Of a stretch of DNA of 11,996 bases, positions 1-6,852 are shown in pieces. The notes under the pieces are model-generated. The model worked only from the letters and a program-made list of their open reading frames with translations. It searched no databases and was not told the origin of the DNA. Source of the DNA: Nitratifractor sp. (GTDB taxonomy: Bacteria; Campylobacterota; Campylobacteria; Campylobacterales; Sulfurovaceae). Position 1 is the first letter of the stretch. Each line of letters opens with the position of its first letter. The translations under genes and the position numbers were made by a program. The DNA lies in contig JANTGQ010000024.1 of NCBI GenBank assembly GCA_024762845.1, positions 1 to 11,996 on the forward strand, read 5' to 3'.

Positions 1-94
1 GGTGCACCCATAGGTGCATCGATGGTTTCTCCGTAAGTGCATACAGTGCAATGGTTTGTGTAGAGTTCAGTAATCTCTAATGCATATTCCGGGT
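1..94 (-). other. Unassigned left-edge flank with a start-less open frame
   Basis: This stretch lies downstream of the aminotransferase gene and is cut by the window edge. On the minus strand one frame stays open from about position 135 to the edge. It reads roughly PEYALEITELY, then a CxxC pair (CTVC), then a YGETIDAPMGA-like segment. It has no ATG, GTG or TTG start until an ATG at 11-9. A second minus-strand ATG in another frame at 19-17 sits 9 nt after a GGAG motif and could start a following gene. The plus-strand frames are closed by stops at 11-13, 34-36 and 78-80. I cannot assign a product. It may be the beginning of the next gene or a sequence with a frame error. Confidence 0.2.
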
Positions 95-763
95 TTATAA
101 AATATAAAACCCAACCATGGCGTTTAAGAGTGCTATTTTACTATAATTTTTTAAATCGCGATAGTGGATTTGTTCTGCATGAATCGTCTGGTTTTCTAAA
201 AGACGCTCTCTTGTAGTTCCGTGAAGCAGTGGTGTTGTTGGCGTATGCCACAGATGAGTGTCTCTATGCAAGAGTGCAATATTTGCAATAGTTGTATCTG
301 TAAGTAGACCGTTTTTTGTTATTATATACTCATCTGCTGACGAACTTTTTTTTATGCTCTCAAATATGGAACGATTACTATATTTATAGCTGTAATCGAT
401 ATCTTTTACTTCGATCATTTCTAGTGTATCAATAACTTTTTTTTGGTAGATATAGTGGTTTATAGAGACTACACCCTCTTGATTATAGATTAGTTTGAGT
501 CTGTAGGTTCTATTTTTTTCGCTTTGGATTTTCTTGAGATAACTCTTTAGCTCTTGCTCTAGATTAAAGCTATTTTTACTCCCGTACAGTTCTCTAAAAG
601 ATCTCTCAATTCTATTTTGGTGGAAAGTTAAATGTTGGGCTTTCTGTTTTGTAAGGGCAATAGTTTCGAAAAGAGTCTCATCTTTATGGTTTCTTGCCTG
701 CTTTGTAAGCTCTAACTCCAGTGGTTCAAAGCCAAGCATAAGCTTTGAAAGAGCTCTAGCCAT
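95..763 (-). CDS. pabC: Class IV PLP-dependent aminotransferase, aminodeoxychorismate lyase-like
   Basis: This is a predicted fold-type IV PLP enzyme of 222 residues. The best functional guess is 4-amino-4-deoxychorismate lyase, which releases pyruvate to give p-aminobenzoate for folate synthesis. The LFETI segment near residues 31-35 and HQNRIERS near 48-55 match the usual N-terminal region. The likely catalytic lysine is K127 in YKYSNR. The GLLTDTTIANI segment (152-162) and TPTTPLLHGTTRERLL (174-189) match the family cofactor and substrate loops. About 29 residues precede the usual start, so M9 (position 739) is an alternative. The ATG at 763 overlaps the cysK stop by 8 nt, which suggests translational coupling, and no strong ribosome binding site is visible. 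A branched-chain or D-amino-acid aminotransferase role cannot be excluded, because class IV members are hard to tell apart by eye. Confidence 0.8.
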   Translation of the reverse strand: MARALSKLMLGFEPLELELTKQARNHKDETLFETIALTKQKAQHLTFHQNRIERSFRELYGSKNSFNLEQELKSYLKKIQSEKNRTYRLKLIYNQEGVVSINHYIYQKKVIDTLEMIEVKDIDYSYKYSNRSIFESIKKSSSADEYIITKNGLLTDTTIANIALLHRDTHLWHTPTTPLLHGTTRERLLENQTIHAEQIHYRDLKNYSKIALLNAMVGFYIL

Positions 764-1661
764 TAAATAGGGCAGTACTTTGGTACCTGCTTGCGCTGTC
801 TGGCAGTACAGTTACAATATTTTTACCCTTGATATCCTGCTCTTTTGCCAACCTATATATACCAGCTATATTGGCGCCACTTGATATTCCTACAAAGAGA
901 CCCTCCTCTTTTGCTAGTTGTGAAGCTCTGCGCATTGCACTTTCGCCATTTACAGTAACTATGGCATCTAAAAGATCTTTATCTAGATTTATCGGGATAA
1001 ATCCGGCACCAATACCCTCTATCTTATGGGCACCTTTCTCTTTGCCACTGATTACCGCGCTCTCTTCGGGTTCTATTGCTATAATTGTTGCATCGGCTAC
1101 CTCTTTAAGGTAGATACCGGCACCACTGATAGTTCCACCAGTACCAACACCAGCTATAAAAATATCTACTTTTTTATCGAGCGACTCTGCTATCTCTTTG
1201 CCTGTGCTAATGTAGTGGATGCGCGGGTTTGCTGGGTTTTCAAATTGTTTTAGCATAACTGCACCCTCATTTTGTTCTATCTCTTTTGCTTTGTCGATAG
1301 AGCCTTGCATACCTAAGGCTGCATCTGTAAGTATCAGCTTGGCGCCAAAGTGGCTTATTATCTCTCGTCGTTCTTTACTCATCGACTCTGGCATAACGAT
1401 TGTAAGTTGAATCTTTTTGACAGCGCAAACCATAGCTAAGCCTATGCCTGTATTGCCACTTGTTGGCTCTACTATGTGGTTACTATGGAGTTTGCCACAC
1501 CCTAGTGCATCTTCTACCATGGCAAGTGCAATTCTATCTTTTATAGAGCCTCCTGGGTTCATAAATTCACATTTTGCATATAGATTACACTCTAGCTCCT
1601 GACTAATCGTCTCAAGTTTTACTAGTGGAGTATTGCCGATGTTTTTTAAAATATTACTCAT
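756..1661 (-). CDS. cysK: Cysteine synthase A (O-acetylserine sulfhydrylase), PLP-dependent
   Basis: The enzyme condenses O-acetylserine with sulfide to make L-cysteine in the cytoplasm. The protein is 301 residues from the chosen ATG, close to the usual family length of about 300-320. The IGNTPLVKL start motif is at residues 8-16. The PLP lysine is K41 in NPGGSIKDR. The substrate loop EPTSGNTG is at 65-72, the phosphate-binding loop GVGTGGTISG at 171-180, and the C-terminal motif VLPDSASRYQSTALF near 285-299. A TTG at 1676 extends the frame by five residues. The ATG at 1661 is better because it has AAGG six bases upstream and begins with MSNILKNIGNTPL, typical of the family. It overlaps the carbonic anhydrase stop by 8 nt (ATGAGTAA). 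CysK and CysM are hard to separate by eye; the motifs favour CysK. Confidence 0.93.
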   Translation of the reverse strand: MSNILKNIGNTPLVKLETISQELECNLYAKCEFMNPGGSIKDRIALAMVEDALGCGKLHSNHIVEPTSGNTGIGLAMVCAVKKIQLTIVMPESMSKERREIISHFGAKLILTDAALGMQGSIDKAKEIEQNEGAVMLKQFENPANPRIHYISTGKEIAESLDKKVDIFIAGVGTGGTISGAGIYLKEVADATIIAIEPEESAVISGKEKGAHKIEGIGAGFIPINLDKDLLDAIVTVNGESAMRRASQLAKEEGLFVGISSGANIAGIYRLAKEQDIKGKNIVTVLPDSASRYQSTALFNG

Positions 1662-2295
1662 CTTCTGCCTTTTCAAGTGGAATAAACATCCCCTCTTTTT
1701 TGGAGTAGTAGAGAATCTTTCCGCTCGCTAAATTGTAGTGCCAACCGTGCAGAAAGAGTTTTTTCTCTTCAACTCGTTTTTTTACCGAGGGGTAGGTAAG
1801 AAGATTTTTGAGTTGCAATACAACAGAGACCTTTTCTGTGTAGTGGCGAATATCACTGAGTGTTCCATCTGGCATATGCTCTAAGACATACTCTTTGGCA
1901 GGCTCTCCAAGGCTCAGCCACTTGATTGTGTGTATATTTGTTTCGCTTTTTTTGATATCTTTAAAGAGTGCTCCAATTGCTCCACAGTCAGAGTGCCCAC
2001 AGACAATTACATTCTCTACCTCTAAAACATCTGTTGCGTACTCTATAGCGGCAGCTGTAGCATGAAACTCGCTATCTGGCTTAAAAGGGGCTACAAAGTT
2101 CCCAATATTTCGAATAACAAAGAGTTCTCCGGGTAGAGTGTTGGTAATAAGGGTTGGGACAACACGTGAGTCGCTGCAGCCAATAAAGAGTGCCTTGGGT
2201 TTTTGCCCATGCTCTACCAAATCTTGAAAGAGCTCTTTGTAGTTTTTTATCTCTACATCTTTAAACTCTTGGTATCCTTCTATAACTTCTTTCAT
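1654..2295 (-). CDS. can: Beta-class carbonic anhydrase
   Basis: The enzyme reversibly hydrates CO2 to bicarbonate using a zinc ion. The protein has 213 residues, the normal length for bacterial beta carbonic anhydrases. The zinc and catalytic motifs are all present: C40-SDSR with D42 and R44, and H101-SDC104-GA. The IRNIGNFV segment at 61-68 is also typical. No signal peptide is seen, so it is probably cytoplasmic. The ATG at 2295 follows AGGA by 8 bases, which supports this start. It lies 13 bp after pyrC. A plausible but inferred link is that bicarbonate feeds carbamoyl phosphate and hence the pyrimidine pathway that PyrC serves. It could equally support autotrophic carbon supply or pH balance. 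Confidence 0.95.
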   Translation of the reverse strand: MKEVIEGYQEFKDVEIKNYKELFQDLVEHGQKPKALFIGCSDSRVVPTLITNTLPGELFVIRNIGNFVAPFKPDSEFHATAAAIEYATDVLEVENVIVCGHSDCGAIGALFKDIKKSETNIHTIKWLSLGEPAKEYVLEHMPDGTLSDIRHYTEKVSVVLQLKNLLTYPSVKKRVEEKKLFLHGWHYNLASGKILYYSKKEGMFIPLEKAEDE

Positions 2296-2308
2296 GTAAT
2301 CTTTCCTT

Positions 2309-3307
2309 TTATTGTATAGACCACTGAAGGCTTTTGCCTGCTAAGAACGGTACAATTTCGCCATAACTATCTGGAACTATAAACTCTTTTTTCTCTAATA
2401 GTATACTCTTTTTAGGCGGTGTGATATTGTATATTTTTTGTGCATTATCGCTTACAAAAGCTTGTAGGTTTTCGAGTTTTCCGTGTTGCTCAAAAAGCTG
2501 TGCCAGGGCTTGCAGGGCAATTGGTGCTGTAAATACACCGGCTGCACACCCTGGGGCTTCTTTGGCGCTTTTTGGGTGGGGTGCAGAGTCGGAGCCAAAC
2601 ATAACTTTTGGGTTTGCATTAAGTGCTAAATCTATAAGTGCAGCTCTATCTTCGGGGCGTTTCGCAATTGGTTTACAAAAAAGGTGGGGTTGTAACATTC
2701 CGCCTGCTACATCGTCGAGTGTTATGTAGAGGTGGTGGAGTGTAATAGTCGCGTAGAGGTTGTCGTGTTCTAGAACTGCTTTGGCAGAAGCTGCCGTTGT
2801 AATATGTTCCATAACTATTTTTAGTTTTGGAAAAGCAGTTGCAAGTTGCTTATAGATAGGGATAAACTCTGCCTCTCTATCCATTACAAAACCGTCACTC
2901 TCGCCGTGGATACAGAGTGGAATTTGCAGCTGGCTCATCGCTTCGAGTGTCTCTTTAAGCGTCTCTATATCGAAGCTGTTTACGCCACCTTCACTGTTTG
3001 TAGTAATTCCGGCAGGGTAGAGTTTGATTGCCAAGATATCATCTTTAATGCTTTGAAGAAACTCGTAATTGTAACTGTTGCTAAAAAAGAGTGTCATATA
3101 GGGGGTAAAGGTGCCATCTTTAGCTGCTTCTACTATTTCATCTCTATAGTTTTTTACCATCTCTTTGGTGGTAATTGGAGGCACGGTATTTGGCATAATA
3201 AGTGCGCCACTAAATGTTTTAGAGCTAAGAGGAGTTATGTTTTTAAGCATTTCACCTTGACGAAGGTGGAGGTGCATATCCAGCGGGGAGGTAAGTTGCA
3301 GTTGCAT
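2309..3307 (-). CDS. pyrC: Dihydroorotase, PyrC type
   Basis: This zinc amidohydrolase interconverts N-carbamoyl-L-aspartate and dihydroorotate in de novo pyrimidine synthesis. It has 332 residues from the ATG at 3307, close to the E. coli PyrC length. The metal-binding DMHLHLR motif has H12 and H14. K95 in KLYPAG is the expected carboxylated lysine. H134 in CIHGE, H168 in MEHITT and D240 in GSDSAPH complete the metal and catalytic set. It belongs to the short class II (PyrC) type, not the longer class I type. A TTG at 3310 adds one residue, but the ATG at 3307 has AAGGA five bases upstream and is preferred. The 5' end lies inside the yidD reading frame by 56 nt, so translation is probably coupled to yidD. 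Confidence 0.96.
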   Translation of the reverse strand: MQLQLTSPLDMHLHLRQGEMLKNITPLSSKTFSGALIMPNTVPPITTKEMVKNYRDEIVEAAKDGTFTPYMTLFFSNSYNYEFLQSIKDDILAIKLYPAGITTNSEGGVNSFDIETLKETLEAMSQLQIPLCIHGESDGFVMDREAEFIPIYKQLATAFPKLKIVMEHITTAASAKAVLEHDNLYATITLHHLYITLDDVAGGMLQPHLFCKPIAKRPEDRAALIDLALNANPKVMFGSDSAPHPKSAKEAPGCAAGVFTAPIALQALAQLFEQHGKLENLQAFVSDNAQKIYNITPPKKSILLEKKEFIVPDSYGEIVPFLAGKSLQWSIQ

Positions 3308-3677
3308 CAAAATCCTTTACAATCGCATATTGCGAGTTTGTTACTGGGAGAAACCAGTAGTGAATACGTAGTGTACTATGAAACGGTTTAAATTTCAAGG
3401 GTGCGCTCGCTTTGCAGGCTCTTTGTATTGGGTTGTAGAGTTCAGTCGCTTTTGGTTTTTTATAGGTGATTTTGGGGTAGTCGATACCGCCGGGAAATAG
3501 CTGGTTGCAGCTGGCTATACGCAGCGCAGATTTTGCGGTGGCGCTGAGTGGGTGCGAGTTGTCAAAGAGCCACTTGGAGTACTCTGAACAGCTAGGGTAG
3601 TAGCGGCACGAAGCGGGGGTGAGTTTAGAGATATATTGGTACCACTTAAGAGGCTGCAAAAAGATGCTTCTCTTCAT
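3252..3677 (-). CDS. yidD: Membrane protein insertion efficiency factor YidD, long C-terminal form
   Basis: YidD is a small membrane-associated protein that aids YidC-dependent insertion of inner-membrane proteins. The family core spans residues 11-68: KWYQYIS, CRYYPSCSEYS with C24 and C30, and SCNQLFPGGIDYP with C57. The protein has 141 residues, longer than the roughly 85 of E. coli YidD. The extra C-terminal part includes an IHYWFLPV...YAIVKDFD segment that I associate with Campylobacterota homologues, then about 18 residues that run over the start of pyrC in another frame. Its ATG directly follows the lnt stop with no gap, and a GAGG motif sits 8 bases upstream inside lnt. Placement next to lnt and opposite secDF fits an envelope-assembly role. 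Confidence 0.9.
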   Translation of the reverse strand: MKRSIFLQPLKWYQYISKLTPASCRYYPSCSEYSKWLFDNSHPLSATAKSALRIASCNQLFPGGIDYPKITYKKPKATELYNPIQRACKASAPLKFKPFHSTLRIHYWFLPVTNSQYAIVKDFDATATYLPAGYAPPPSSR

Positions 3678-4982
3678 CTATTGATCCTCGGGGTGGGGGA
3701 GTACAACATAGGAGTCGCTACCGTTTACACTATGGTATATTGTTGTTTTATGCAGTTTCGAGTAGAACTTTAAAAGCAGCTTCTGCTCTGTTGGCTCGAT
3801 AGATGGCTTAAACCAGCCATTATTGCTGAGAACTATTAACTGTTTCGGGTCATCTTTGTAGGTGCGTGGGTGTGTGCCCTCGTAGCATATGGCAACTTTA
3901 AACTTTTTTTCAAGTATATTGACATAGCTAAAGTTACTGTCTCCTTTATAATCTACAGAGCCGTCGAAAAAAATCTTATTAACAATCGAGCCCATCCAAC
4001 TAGGCAGGGGATTAGCCTCGCCAAATGGTACTAAGACAACTTTATTGGCAATGGTGTAGTTGCCATCTTTTATAATATATGCAGAGTTTCGGTAGTCATT
4101 AAATGCTTTATCGTAGAGTGCGCCTGTAACTATGGTAATATCTTTAGAACGTTTTTGTAGCTCTTTTAATATATCTTCTTGGCGATTTAAAAAGTAGGGA
4201 AGCACAGACTCTGGGAAGATAATTAACTTCTTCTTTTTTGCAATAGCACTATCTATTTTTTTGAGTACAAGATTTGTATATTTTAGTTGGTTTTGTGGCT
4301 TCCACTTCTCTTTTATAGATATTTGGGTATGAACTAGCTCTACATCACGCAGAAGTTTAGCATTGAGTGTCGATGAGTGTTTCAGATCTATTGTAAAAAG
4401 TAGCAGCAGCAGTATTGTGTAGCGCTTTAAAGTCGCAAAGAGTGACAGTATTGCGAGGGTTAGAAGGAAACTCCAGAGGTAAATACTCTGTAGAGACTCT
4501 ACAAAAAGAAGCTGCAGTTTAAGCCAGTTAAAGCCAAAGGGTTCAAAGCTGTTAATTGCCAAAAGGGCAAAAACATTTAGGATATAGACACTCTTTTCGG
4601 CGTAGATTGCGTAGAAGTAGCTCTCTATTTTTTCGGCTATTTTTTGGCTTAGATAGCGTAGTGTCATAAAGAGCACTCCATATATTAAGCCGATTATCAG
4701 GATAACAAGAGGTATAAGATACGCCATTTTGTAGTAGATAAAGCTCACAGCCATCCACCAGAGCCAACTAATAGCCAAAAAGAAGCCACTAAAGAACCAA
4801 ACAGGAGTAGAGGCTTTGAGTAGTCTATAGAGACCAGAAAGGGCTAAAATAGAGTTGAGTAGGAGTTTTGGATAGCCATTAATCCAGCTAAAATGCTCAA
4901 TATAGATAAAAGCGCTTAAAAGTAGGGCAGTAAACAAGCCTTCTATTATATTGTTGGTGGTAAAATATTTTCCTATTTTCAT
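3678..4982 (-). CDS. lnt: Apolipoprotein N-acyltransferase
   Basis: Lnt adds the third acyl chain to the N-terminal cysteine of lipoproteins in the inner membrane, the last step of lipoprotein maturation. The protein has 434 residues from the chosen start, shorter than the E. coli enzyme of about 510. The N-terminal half (roughly 12-200) holds several hydrophobic membrane segments and the FEPFGFNWLKL signature at 147-157. The C-terminal nitrilase-like domain carries the expected triad: E258 in FPESVLPYF, K314 in NKVVLVPFGE and C367 in AICYEGTHP. SNNGWF at 386-391 is also typical. The open frame extends to a TTG at 5030 inside yajC, but the ATG at 4982 is the first methionine and gives a normal N-terminus. 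It starts 17 bp from the divergent yajC. Confidence 0.94.
   Translation of the reverse strand: MKIGKYFTTNNIIEGLFTALLLSAFIYIEHFSWINGYPKLLLNSILALSGLYRLLKASTPVWFFSGFFLAISWLWWMAVSFIYYKMAYLIPLVILIIGLIYGVLFMTLRYLSQKIAEKIESYFYAIYAEKSVYILNVFALLAINSFEPFGFNWLKLQLLFVESLQSIYLWSFLLTLAILSLFATLKRYTILLLLLFTIDLKHSSTLNAKLLRDVELVHTQISIKEKWKPQNQLKYTNLVLKKIDSAIAKKKKLIIFPESVLPYFLNRQEDILKELQKRSKDITIVTGALYDKAFNDYRNSAYIIKDGNYTIANKVVLVPFGEANPLPSWMGSIVNKIFFDGSVDYKGDSNFSYVNILEKKFKVAICYEGTHPRTYKDDPKQLIVLSNNGWFKPSIEPTEQKLLLKFYSKLHKTTIYHSVNGSDSYVVLPHPEDQ
4961..4966 (+). promoter_or_regulatory. Candidate -10 element for the yajC-secD-secF operon
   Basis: TAAAAT lies inside the start of lnt, 33 bases before the yajC ATG, in an AT-rich stretch preceded by GG. 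It resembles the TAtAAT/TAwAAT -10 box of Campylobacterota sigma-70 promoters, which often lack a clear -35. No convincing -35 hexamer is seen. It is proposed because a promoter must lie inside lnt given the 17-bp gap; the match alone is weak. Confidence 0.3.
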
Positions 4983-4986
4983 TTTT

Positions 4987-4997
4987 AAAGGACCTTT
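4987..4997. promoter_or_regulatory. Palindromic shared ribosome-binding region of lnt and yajC
   Basis: The gap between the divergent lnt and yajC start codons is only 17 bp (4983-4999). It contains the 11-bp inverted repeat AAAGGACCTTT. The left arm with its centre reads AAAGGA on the plus strand, 7 bases before the yajC ATG. The right arm reads AAAGG on the minus strand, 10 bases before the lnt ATG. Each arm therefore serves as the ribosome binding site for one gene. Both mRNAs would carry a small self-complementary element. The gap is too small for two promoters, so transcription must begin inside the opposing coding regions. Confidence 0.7.
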
Positions 4998-4999
4998 GT

Positions 5000-5260
5000 A
5001 TGTCAAACCAACTGATGCAGTTTTTACCAATTATTCTACTATTTGCAATTTTTTACTTCTTAATTATTCGACCACAACAGAAAGCTCAAAAAGAGCATAA
5101 ATTGATGTTGGAGTCTTTAGAAAAAGGTGACAAAATTGTTACAACCGGTGGTTTAATAGCCGAAGTAGTTAAACCTGAAGAGGATTTTATCAAAATTAAA
5201 CTAAATGATGAGACGATAGTGAAGCTTGATAGAAGCTACGTAGCGAAAAAATTAGATTAA
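5000..5260 (+). CDS. yajC: Sec translocase accessory protein YajC
   Basis: YajC is a small inner-membrane subunit that associates with SecD and SecF and supports protein export. The protein has 86 residues. One hydrophobic membrane segment spans about 8-23, followed by the conserved RPQQKAQKEH motif (24-33). A small soluble domain follows with GDKIVTTGGL (43-52) and a C-terminal VKLDRSYVAKKL. All of these are hallmark family features. The ATG at 5000 has AAAGGA 7 bases upstream, so the start is well supported. It is the first gene of the rightward operon, with secD 11 bp downstream. Confidence 0.96.
   Translation: MSNQLMQFLPIILLFAIFYFLIIRPQQKAQKEHKLMLESLEKGDKIVTTGGLIAEVVKPEEDFIKIKLNDETIVKLDRSYVAKKLD
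5033..5038 (-). promoter_or_regulatory. Candidate -10 element for the lnt-yidD-pyrC block
   Basis: On the minus strand this reads TAGAAT, five of six matches to TATAAT, within the first codons of yajC and about 50 bases before the lnt ATG. The surrounding DNA is AT-rich and no -35 box is evident. If real, the lnt transcript would begin antisense to the yajC start region. The match is weak and other AT-rich hexamers nearby could serve. Confidence 0.2.
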
Positions 5261-5271
5261 CGGCATATTGA

Positions 5272-6852
5272 ATGGGAAAATTAAACTTTAGAGTTGTTAT
5301 ATTCGCTTTGGCGTTTCTGTTTGGAGTTGTTTTTTCTATTCCAAGCCTTACGCAGAGCGAAAGTGGCAAAAAGATTACATTGGGGCTGGACCTTCAGGGT
5401 GGATTACATATGCTCTTGGGTATTAAAACCGAAGAGGCGATAAAATCTTATATTAAATCGTTGGCATCTACTGCGAAATTTACACTTGATAAGAAAGATA
5501 TTGTTATAGATGATATTGTTCTCTCTAGTGAGAGTGTTTCGTTCGCGGTACTAGATGAAGATGAGGTGCAAAACGCCCATAAACTTCTGCAAGAGACTCT
5601 TAAAGAGGAGAAAGTAACAGCAGTAAAGAATATGATTACTATTACTTTGCCAGAAGTTGAGATAAAAAAGGTTACTCAAAAGGCTATCTCTCAGGCAGTG
5701 GAGACTATTCGAAACCGTTTGAACCAATTTGGTTTAGCAGAGCCAACTGTTGCAAAACAAGGCAAAGATAAAATTTTGGTTGAAGTCCCGGGTATAAAAA
5801 CCGAAGAGGATAAAAATAGAATTAAAAAACTTATCGCTAAAACAGCACACCTGCAACTAATGGCAGTAGATGAGGGCAGAACAGCACGTGCGAGTGTTAT
5901 AAGTGAAGCAGAGGCGAAAAAGTATGGCGATGTTGTTATGGAGGATGTAAAAAACCCTAACGATAAATATTTGCTTCGTGCCATTCCTATTTTAGATGGT
6001 TCAATGCTTACTGATGCAAAATCTGTATATGATAAAAACGGGCAACCAATGATTACATTTGAGCTTAATGGCGAGGGTGCAAAGATTTTTGCAAACTTTA
6101 CAGAAAAGGCGGCTCCATCTCGTGCAAGGCTGGCAATTGTTTTGGATAAAAAAGTCTACTCTGCACCACACATAAACGAGAGAATCGGTGGTGGTCGCGG
6201 GCAGATAACAGGCGGATTTACCATTAATGAAGCAAACGATGTTGCAATCGCTTTGCGCTCAGGAGCACTACTCGCACCTGTATATGTAATGGAAGAGCGA
6301 AGTGTCGGTCCAAGTCTTGGTAAAGATAGTATAATTGCAAGTTCTATTGCACTCATGAGTGGATTTATTTTAGTTTTCCTCTTTATGATGCTCTATTACG
6401 GTATGGCTGGGGTAATTGCAGATATTGCGCTTGTAGCAAACCTCTTTTTACTTATAGCAATTATGTCGCTCTTTGGAGCAACATTAACACTGCCTGGTAT
6501 GGCTGGTATTGTATTGACTGTAGGTATGGCAGTCGATGCCAACGTAATTATTAATGAGCGTATCAGGGAGTTGCTTCGAGAGGGTAAAAGTGTAGCAAAA
6601 GCGATAGAGGATGGCTATGCAAATGCCTTTACAGCAATTTGGGATGCCAATGTCACAACACTTATTGCTTCTACGCTTCTATTCTTCTATGGAACAGGTG
6701 CAATTAAAGGGTTTGCGGTAACGATGACAATTGGTATTTTAGCCTCTATGCTTACAGCAATATTGGGAACACATGGTATCTACCAGATGATACTTCCAAA
6801 GATAAAAAAAGAGAAACTGGGCTTCTGGTTTGGTATAAAAGGGGTTAAATAA
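5272..6852 (+). CDS. secD: Protein translocase subunit SecD
   Basis: SecD works with SecF as a proton-driven RND-family machine that pulls exported proteins out of the SecYEG channel on the periplasmic side. The protein has 526 residues. It has an N-terminal membrane segment (about 8-24), then the LGLDLQGG motif at 37-44. The large periplasmic domain holds NRLNQFGLAEPTV (148-160) and VEVPGI (170-175). Five membrane segments follow from about 352 onward. The conserved transmembrane stretch GMAGIVLTVGMAVDANVIINERIRE (split around 409-433) contains D422, the residue expected for proton conduction. No good ribosome binding motif precedes the ATG at 5272, so translation may be coupled to yajC. Its stop overlaps the secF start as TAATG. 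Confidence 0.97.
   Translation: MGKLNFRVVIFALAFLFGVVFSIPSLTQSESGKKITLGLDLQGGLHMLLGIKTEEAIKSYIKSLASTAKFTLDKKDIVIDDIVLSSESVSFAVLDEDEVQNAHKLLQETLKEEKVTAVKNMITITLPEVEIKKVTQKAISQAVETIRNRLNQFGLAEPTVAKQGKDKILVEVPGIKTEEDKNRIKKLIAKTAHLQLMAVDEGRTARASVISEAEAKKYGDVVMEDVKNPNDKYLLRAIPILDGSMLTDAKSVYDKNGQPMITFELNGEGAKIFANFTEKAAPSRARLAIVLDKKVYSAPHINERIGGGRGQITGGFTINEANDVAIALRSGALLAPVYVMEERSVGPSLGKDSIIASSIALMSGFILVFLFMMLYYGMAGVIADIALVANLFLLIAIMSLFGATLTLPGMAGIVLTVGMAVDANVIINERIRELLREGKSVAKAIEDGYANAFTAIWDANVTTLIASTLLFFYGTGAIKGFAVTMTIGILASMLTAILGTHGIYQMILPKIKKEKLGFWFGIKGVK

Noticed and set aside
1..19. GGTGCACC palindrome and nearby GGTGCAT as an operator or repeat
   Set aside because: The copies are short, imperfect and at the window edge, and can be explained by coding sequence; there is no second site to compare.
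829..1602. Several plus-strand open frames of 61-94 codons
   Set aside because: They are antisense to cysK, which is intact with all PLP motifs; they look like shadows.
2846..3391. 181-codon open frame on the plus strand
   Set aside because: It lies antisense to pyrC and yidD, both of which have complete family motifs. Its translation has no recognisable motif and its composition is typical of a shadow frame.
4983..5030. N-terminal extension of lnt to a TTG at 5030
   Set aside because: It would overlap the yajC start, lacks a binding site, and adds 16 residues not expected in Lnt. The ATG at 4982 fits the family.
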